Below, piece by piece: positions 23,017-27,391 of a DNA stretch of 27,391 bases (the stretch's first letter is position 1; each line of letters opens with the position of its first letter). The notes beneath the pieces are model-generated. The model worked only from the letters and a program-made list of their open reading frames with translations. It ran no database searches and was not told where the DNA came from. The stretch is from CAWUJT01 sp963922715 (GTDB taxonomy: Bacteria > Pseudomonadota > Alphaproteobacteria > Rhodobacterales > Rhodobacteraceae). A program made the position numbers and the translations under genes. The stretch spans positions 1-27,391 of the forward strand of contig CAWUJT010000015.1 in assembly GCA_963922715.1 (NCBI GenBank), read 5' to 3'.

Positions 23017-23662
23017 TTTTGCAGCTCTTGCCGCACAATTTGACACCATGACTGCGGATGTCCGGGAAAGCGGGGACGTGGTGGCGCAGTTCACCCAGGA
23101 ATTGAAAAGTTTCCGGCAAACAATGGTTTACACCGATAAGGAAGTCAATGCGCTGTCTTCTAACTTTGGGCGCAGTATGCGCCGGGCCTTTGATGATGTC
23201 ATCTTAGATGGCGCAAAGCTTTCCGATACGCTTGAAACGCTCGCCCAACGCATGTTGACGGCGGCTTATTCTGCCGCGGTCGCGCCGCTTCAAAATGCAG
23301 CGGGTGGCGTGGTTGCTAATGGGCTCAATGACTTACTGTCGTCTGTTCTGCCGTTTGAGAAGGGGGGCAGTTTTGTGCAGGGACGTGTTGTGCCGTTTGC
23401 CTCAGGCGGGATTGTGTCCTCTCCAACAATGTTTCCCATGCGGGGCGCAACAGGTCTGATGGGCGAAGCAGGGCCAGAGGCGATCATGCCGCTTGCACGC
23501 GGCGCGGACGGGCGCTTGGGTGTGCAATCGTCCGGCGGTGGACGTGCTGTGAATGTGACCATGAACATCACAACATCTGATGTCGAAGGGTTTCGCCGCT
23601 CACGGACACAAATCGCGGCTGAAATGAACCGTCTTCTTTCTCACGGCCAACGCAACAGGTGA
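23000..23662 (+). CDS. g11: GTA g11, short tail tape measure protein
   Basis: 220 residues from ATG 23000, preceded by AAAGGAGG. Pattern: helical N-terminus (DDFAALAAQFDTMTADVRES, then FTQELKSFRQTM); a middle FGRSMRRAFDDVILDGAKLS; and the tape-measure C-terminal block FEKGGSFVQGRVVPFASGGI followed by GLMGEAGPEAIMPLARG. Siphophage tape measures are usually many hundreds of residues. This length matches the short RcGTA tail and its own g11. It is separated from g12 by 4 bases. Confidence 0.92.
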   Translation: MTLTDDFAALAAQFDTMTADVRESGDVVAQFTQELKSFRQTMVYTDKEVNALSSNFGRSMRRAFDDVILDGAKLSDTLETLAQRMLTAAYSAAVAPLQNAAGGVVANGLNDLLSSVLPFEKGGSFVQGRVVPFASGGIVSSPTMFPMRGATGLMGEAGPEAIMPLARGADGRLGVQSSGGGRAVNVTMNITTSDVEGFRRSRTQIAAEMNRLLSHGQRNR

Positions 23663-23666
23663 TCGC

Positions 23667-24299
23667 ATGAGTTTTCACGATGTCCGCTTCCCCCCTCGTC
23701 TCAGTTTTGGTGCCCTTGGTGGGCCAGAGCGTCTGACAGATATCGTACAAATTTCCAATGGCTATGAAGAGCGCTCAACCCCGTGGCAGCATTCCCGCCG
23801 CCGCTATGATGCGGGCCTGGGGATGCAAAGCCTCGATGATCTTCATGAAACCATAGCCTTTTTCGAAGCACGCTCTGGGCAGCTTCATGCGTTTCGATGG
23901 AAGGATTGGACGGATTATAAATCGTGCCAACCCAGTCAGACACCAGCCTTTGACGATCAAAGAATTGGGACAGGCGATGGCCAAACCACCGTATTCGCCT
24001 TACAAAAGCTGTATCGATCAGGGCTGGAGGCGTATCAGCGGCCCATCACAAAACCAGTTTTTGGAACAATTCTGACGGGCGTTGGCGGTGACCAGCAAAC
24101 AGAAGGCATTCATTTTGAGGTCGACCTTTCTGCAGGAACAATTGTTTTTGCCGAAGCCCCAGAAGACGAGGCAGAGATTACCGCAGGATTTGAATTTGAT
24201 GTGCCCGTACGGTTTGACACAAACGCTGTGCGTATTTCCTTGGCGAGTTTCCAGACCGGTGATGTCCCAAACATTCCTGTCGTGGAGGTACGCGTATGA
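23667..24299 (+). CDS. g12: GTA g12, distal tail protein (DUF2460)
   Basis: 210 residues from ATG 23667. DUF2460 hallmarks: FHDVRFPPRLSFGALGGPER, TDIVQISNGYEERSTPW, LHAFRWKDWTDYKSC, TGDGQTTVFALQKLY, and the C-terminal PVRFDTNAVRISLASFQTGD then IPVVEVRV. In RcGTA the g12 product forms the distal tail ring between tube and hub (literature knowledge). The stop overlaps the g13 start by four bases (ATGA). Confidence 0.94.
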   Translation: MSFHDVRFPPRLSFGALGGPERLTDIVQISNGYEERSTPWQHSRRRYDAGLGMQSLDDLHETIAFFEARSGQLHAFRWKDWTDYKSCQPSQTPAFDDQRIGTGDGQTTVFALQKLYRSGLEAYQRPITKPVFGTILTGVGGDQQTEGIHFEVDLSAGTIVFAEAPEDEAEITAGFEFDVPVRFDTNAVRISLASFQTGDVPNIPVVEVRV

Positions 24300-25150
24300 C
24301 ACAAGATTATGTCACACGACGTTGCCAGGCCTGGGTTGTGACGCGCCAAGACGGTGTGCAACTGGGGTTTACCGATCATGATGTCGCGCTGACTGTGGAT
24401 GGTGTACCATGCCAGGCCGCGAGCGGGTTTGACGCAATGGCATTGGAGCGCAGCAACGGCTTGTCCGTTGACAATGCTGAGGCGATTGGGGCGCTCACGT
24501 CAGACGCCATTTCTGAAGCAGACATTGACGCTGGCCGGTATGACAACGCACAGATCACGCTCTGGCGTCTCGATTGGTCTATGCCAGAGGAAGCAGAGTG
24601 TTTCTTTCGCGGCACCATAGGTCAAATCACCCGCGTCGATGGCGCGTTTCGGGCGGAACTTCGGGGACCGAGCGAGGCGCTTAATCAAATGCGCGGCCAT
24701 GTTTTTCAAAGTGGTTGTGGTGCAGTGCTGGGTGATGTCAGGTGTGGTGTCGATCTCTCGCACCCGGATTTTCACCTCAAGACGTCCTTGGCGACACCGT
24801 TGGAGACAGGTGTTGTCAAAGTTCTTGATCCTACGGGGTATCCCGCGCGTTGGTTCGAACGTGGGGTTCTTTTGGTCGCGAAAGGACTTGGGGCAGGAGA
24901 GTACCGGGTCAAGCTCGATGAAACTGTTGAAGACGGAAAAAGGCGCTTGACCCTTTGGACATATCCAACAGAGGTTGTTGAAAGCGGCACAAATGTCACG
25001 CTTCTGGCGGGCTGTGACAAGCAGTTCACGACATGTCGGACGAAGTTCTCTAATATTTCAAATTTTCGCGGTTTTCCACATATCCCGGGCGAAGATTGGA
25101 TCACCGCTTATCCTAACTCTAACCAAGCGATGGATGGGGGACGGTTGTGA
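24296..25150 (+). CDS. g13: GTA g13, tail hub protein (DUF2163) with four conserved-type cysteines
   Basis: 284 residues. DUF2163 features: RRCQAWVVTRQDGVQLGFTD, HDVALTVDG, then GRYDNAQITLWRLDW, ELRGPSEALNQMRGHVFQ, and the C-terminal NFRGFPHIPGED. Four cysteines lie in two close pairs, C141 and C150 (SGCGAVLGDVRCG) and C240 and C247 (GCDKQFTTCRTKF). This arrangement matches the iron-sulfur site described for the RcGTA hub and for lambda gpL (literature knowledge, from memory). The hub holds the peptidase and the megatron at the tail tip. It overlaps g14 by four bases (GTGA). Confidence 0.94.
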   Translation: MTQDYVTRRCQAWVVTRQDGVQLGFTDHDVALTVDGVPCQAASGFDAMALERSNGLSVDNAEAIGALTSDAISEADIDAGRYDNAQITLWRLDWSMPEEAECFFRGTIGQITRVDGAFRAELRGPSEALNQMRGHVFQSGCGAVLGDVRCGVDLSHPDFHLKTSLATPLETGVVKVLDPTGYPARWFERGVLLVAKGLGAGEYRVKLDETVEDGKRRLTLWTYPTEVVESGTNVTLLAGCDKQFTTCRTKFSNISNFRGFPHIPGEDWITAYPNSNQAMDGGRL

Positions 25151-25599
25151 CACAAGATCGGGCAAAAATCGTCGCAGAAGCGCGGTCATGGTTAGGTACA
25201 CCTTACATACACCAAGCCAGCTGCCGCGGTGCTGGTACAGATTGTCTGGGCTTGATACGCGGTGTATGGCGGGGCCTCTATCACAGCTCAGAGCCAGCGC
25301 AAGTTCCAGCTTACACGCAGGACTGGGGTGAACCGGAAGCCATCGAACAACTTTGGCAAGCGGCCAATTTCTATCTTACGCCTGTGGCAAAAGAGGTTGC
25401 CGTGCAAGCGGGACAGGTTCTCTTATTTCGGATGCGCAGACAGGGTGTTGCCAAGCATCTGGGTATCGTGACGCAGGAGGATCCTGCCCGCTTTATTCAT
25501 GCCTATTCTCACAAAGCCGTCCATGAAAATGCGCTGAGCCAACCCTGGGCGCGGCGTATCGTGGCGCGTTTCGACTTTCCTGGATTCGGAGATTTCTGA
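25147..25599 (+). CDS. g14: GTA g14, NlpC/P60 cell wall peptidase
   Basis: 150 residues from GTG 25147, overlapping g13 as GTGA. An NlpC/P60 cysteine peptidase fold: ARSWLGTPYIHQASCRGAG followed by TDCLGL holds the catalytic Cys C33, H104 lies in VAKHLGIV, and H118 in FIHAYSHKAV can be the third residue. It would cut peptidoglycan of the recipient when the tail docks, letting DNA reach the inner membrane. There is no signal peptide, as expected for a particle component. One base is shared with the g15 start. Confidence 0.95.
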   Translation: MTQDRAKIVAEARSWLGTPYIHQASCRGAGTDCLGLIRGVWRGLYHSSEPAQVPAYTQDWGEPEAIEQLWQAANFYLTPVAKEVAVQAGQVLLFRMRRQGVAKHLGIVTQEDPARFIHAYSHKAVHENALSQPWARRIVARFDFPGFGDF

Positions 25600-27391
25600 T
25601 GGCCACAATACTACTTGGCGCAGTAGGAAGCGCAGTCGGCGGCATGGTCGGTGGCAGTCTCTTTGGGTTGAGCAGCGCCGTTATTGGGCGAGCCATTGGG
25701 GCCACTGTTGGGCAAGCCATTGACCAAAGCTATATGGCACAAGGCAGCGGCGCGGTTGAAGTGGGTCAGATTGACCGCTACAGAATTACAGGTGCCTCTG
25801 AAGGTGCGGCAATCCCAAGGCTGATGGGGCGGTTGCGGATGCAGGGACAGGTGATCTGGGCCACCCGGTTTCTGGAGACAAGCCGCACCACGAGCACGGG
25901 CGGCGGCGGAAAAGGCGCAACGCCCCAGCCTTCTGTAACGACCACAACCTACAGCTATTCCGTGAGCCTTGCTGTTGCGCTGTGCGAGGGGGAGATACAG
26001 GGTGTTGGCCGGGTTTGGGCCGATGGTATTGAGGTTGCGACAAACGCGTGGGATATGCGGATTTACACGGGTAGTGAAACCCAAGCTCCCGATCCTTTAA
26101 TTGAAACGATCGAAGGGGAGGCCCCTGGCTATCGCGGCACAGCTTATGTTGTCATTGAAAACCTTGGTTTAGAGGCGTTTGGAAATCGTGTTCCGCAGCT
26201 TAACTTTGAGGTTTTCCGTCATGCGCACCCGACTGGGGCAGATGTGCCAACTTCACCCATGCCGCATCTGAAAGGGGCCGCTCTGTTACCAGGCTCTGGA
26301 GAGTTTACCCTTGCCACACAACCTGTGTTCCTTGATGAAGGTTTGGGCGTGAAACGGCCCGTAAATGTCAACACGCCAACAAATGAGGCCGACTTTCCCG
26401 TTTCCATTCGGGCGATGCGGCAGGAATTGCCGCAGGTCGGTGGTGTCACGCTGATCTCTAGCTGGTTTGGAGATGACCTCAGGTGCAATTTATGCACCCT
26501 CACCCCTCGGGTTGAGCAAAAGCAAAGCGAGGGGGATCGTTTAACCTGGACGGTTTCGGGTGTGACACGTCAGACGGCACGCCAAGTGAGCTATCTTGAA
26601 AACCGTCCCACGTTCGGGGGAACGCCTTGTGACGCCTCCATGCTGGAGGCGATTGCATATTTGAAAGAAGAAGGATTGGATGTTGTACTCTATCCCTTCA
26701 TTTTGATGGATGTACCAGCCGAAAATGACTTGCCCAACCCTTACAATCCTGATGAGACACAACCGATTTTTCCCTGGCGGGGGCGGATAACGACATCGCT
26801 TGCCAAAGGGATTGAGGGTTCTCCCCAAGGTCAGGCGGCGGCGGAAGCAGAGGTTGACCTGTTTTACGGGACCGTCACAGCGGATGATTTCAATATATCG
26901 CCCGGTCAAGTCACTTATACGGGGCCTGATGAGTTTTCCTATAGCCGGTTCATTTTACACCATGCCGCTCTTGGGGCCGCAGCGGGCGGGGTGACAGGCA
27001 TCACCATTGGCTCTGAAATGCGCGCTTTGACGCAAGTAATGGGCGCAAACAGCCGCTTTCCCTTTGTCAAGAAGTTGCAAATCTTGACCGCAGAGGTGCG
27101 CAAACTTCTGCCTGAAGCGAAAATTGGCTATGCCGCAGATTGGTCTGAGTACTTTGGATACCAACCTGGCAATGGCGATGTTTATTTTCACCTTGATCCA
27201 CTTTGGGCCGATCCAAACATCGATTATATCGGCATTGACAATTATATGCCGCTATCAGATTGGCGCGATGACCCTGATCACGCCGACAGCGGTTGGGGTG
27301 CTGCAGATCGTCGCTATTTTGAGGCGAATGTCACGGGCGGAGAAGGATACGATTGGTATTATCCCACCGAAGAAGCGCGTCTTGCGCAACG
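25599..27391 (+). CDS. g15: GTA g15, host-specificity 'megatron' protein (partial, cut by window end)
   Basis: The ATG at 25599 (TGATG junction with g14) opens a frame that stays open for 597 codons to the window end; the full protein should be roughly twice as long. Residues about 3-40 are a glycine- and alanine-rich hydrophobic stretch (ILLGAVGSAVGGMVGGSLFG onward) that could enter a membrane. A phage tail-tip-like domain follows (AIPRLMGRLRMQGQVIWATR, TTYSYSVSLAVALCEGEIQG). From about 400 on, the GTA TIM-barrel-like domain appears (TGITIGSEMRAL with E473, YAADWSEYFG, YIGIDNYMPLSDW with D547), suggesting a glycoside-hydrolase-like fold. In RcGTA it forms the pore and receptor contact at the tail tip. 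Confidence 0.95.
   Translation, partial: MATILLGAVGSAVGGMVGGSLFGLSSAVIGRAIGATVGQAIDQSYMAQGSGAVEVGQIDRYRITGASEGAAIPRLMGRLRMQGQVIWATRFLETSRTTSTGGGGKGATPQPSVTTTTYSYSVSLAVALCEGEIQGVGRVWADGIEVATNAWDMRIYTGSETQAPDPLIETIEGEAPGYRGTAYVVIENLGLEAFGNRVPQLNFEVFRHAHPTGADVPTSPMPHLKGAALLPGSGEFTLATQPVFLDEGLGVKRPVNVNTPTNEADFPVSIRAMRQELPQVGGVTLISSWFGDDLRCNLCTLTPRVEQKQSEGDRLTWTVSGVTRQTARQVSYLENRPTFGGTPCDASMLEAIAYLKEEGLDVVLYPFILMDVPAENDLPNPYNPDETQPIFPWRGRITTSLAKGIEGSPQGQAAAEAEVDLFYGTVTADDFNISPGQVTYTGPDEFSYSRFILHHAALGAAAGGVTGITIGSEMRALTQVMGANSRFPFVKKLQILTAEVRKLLPEAKIGYAADWSEYFGYQPGNGDVYFHLDPLWADPNIDYIGIDNYMPLSDWRDDPDHADSGWGAADRRYFEANVTGGEGYDWYYPTEEARLAQ

Larger units (their letters stand above)
15627..27391 (+). 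mobile_element. gene transfer agent (RcGTA-type) structural gene cluster, continues past the window
   Basis: Seventeen consecutive plus-strand genes match RcGTA order g1, g2, g3, g3.5, g4 to g10, g10.1, g11 to g15. They encode packaging, head, connector, tail and host-contact proteins, with no integrase, excisionase, replication or lysogeny gene. All frames are intact and base composition matches the host genes, as expected for a domesticated, vertically inherited GTA. Head-spike, tail-fibre, lysis and regulatory genes (scattered in R. capsulatus) are not in this window. Confidence 0.95.

Overview
The window looks like a chromosomal segment of a Rhodobacteraceae (Roseobacter-clade) alphaproteobacterium. 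The main reason is a contiguous, same-strand gene transfer agent (GTA) structural cluster in the same gene order as Rhodobacter capsulatus RcGTA. Housekeeping genes typical of that family (coaD, fused-type pntA with pntB, a DUF3422 protein) support this. No species call is possible from sequence reading alone. I see no tRNA, rRNA, CRISPR array or intact insertion sequence.

Left end (1-1023): an AT-rich stretch, unlike everything after it, carries a SAM-dependent methyltransferase of a type common in surface-polysaccharide clusters. It is probably the edge of a horizontally acquired island. Composition changes at about 960-1025, where an FbpC-type ABC ATPase begins without a convincing ribosome site and without its permease.

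Metabolic block (1024-15425): convergent to the ATPase is a secreted DUF3179 protein. Then coaD and two tandem cyclophilins, one cytoplasmic and one exported, run on the plus strand. On the minus strand, pntA-pntB (proton-translocating transhydrogenase) is followed by hyuA-hyuB, an FAD-dependent DAO-family oxidoreductase and a uronate-dehydrogenase-like SDR. The last four genes are linked by 1-4 base overlaps or a 31-base gap, so they form a catabolic operon of unknown substrate. A DUF3422 membrane protein diverges from pntA.

GTA cluster (15627 to the window end): g1 (small terminase), g2 (large terminase), g3 (portal), g3.5, g4 (prohead protease), g5 (capsid), g6 (adaptor), g7 (stopper), g8 (tail terminator), g9 (tail tube), g10 and g10.1 (tail chaperone-like), g11 (short tape measure), g12 (distal tail), g13 (hub with four cysteines), g14 (NlpC/P60 peptidase) and the start of g15 (host-specificity 'megatron', cut by the window end). 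Every frame is intact, which suggests a functional particle that packages host DNA rather than a decayed prophage.

Points most worth a second look: a CTT TGA G sequence at the g10 stop that would fuse g10 to g10.1 by a +1 shift, like the prfB (RF2) site; a 211-base gap after the capsid gene that can form two mutually exclusive hairpins; a perfect 7+1+7 palindrome just upstream of g1; and a hyuA start that cannot be ATG.
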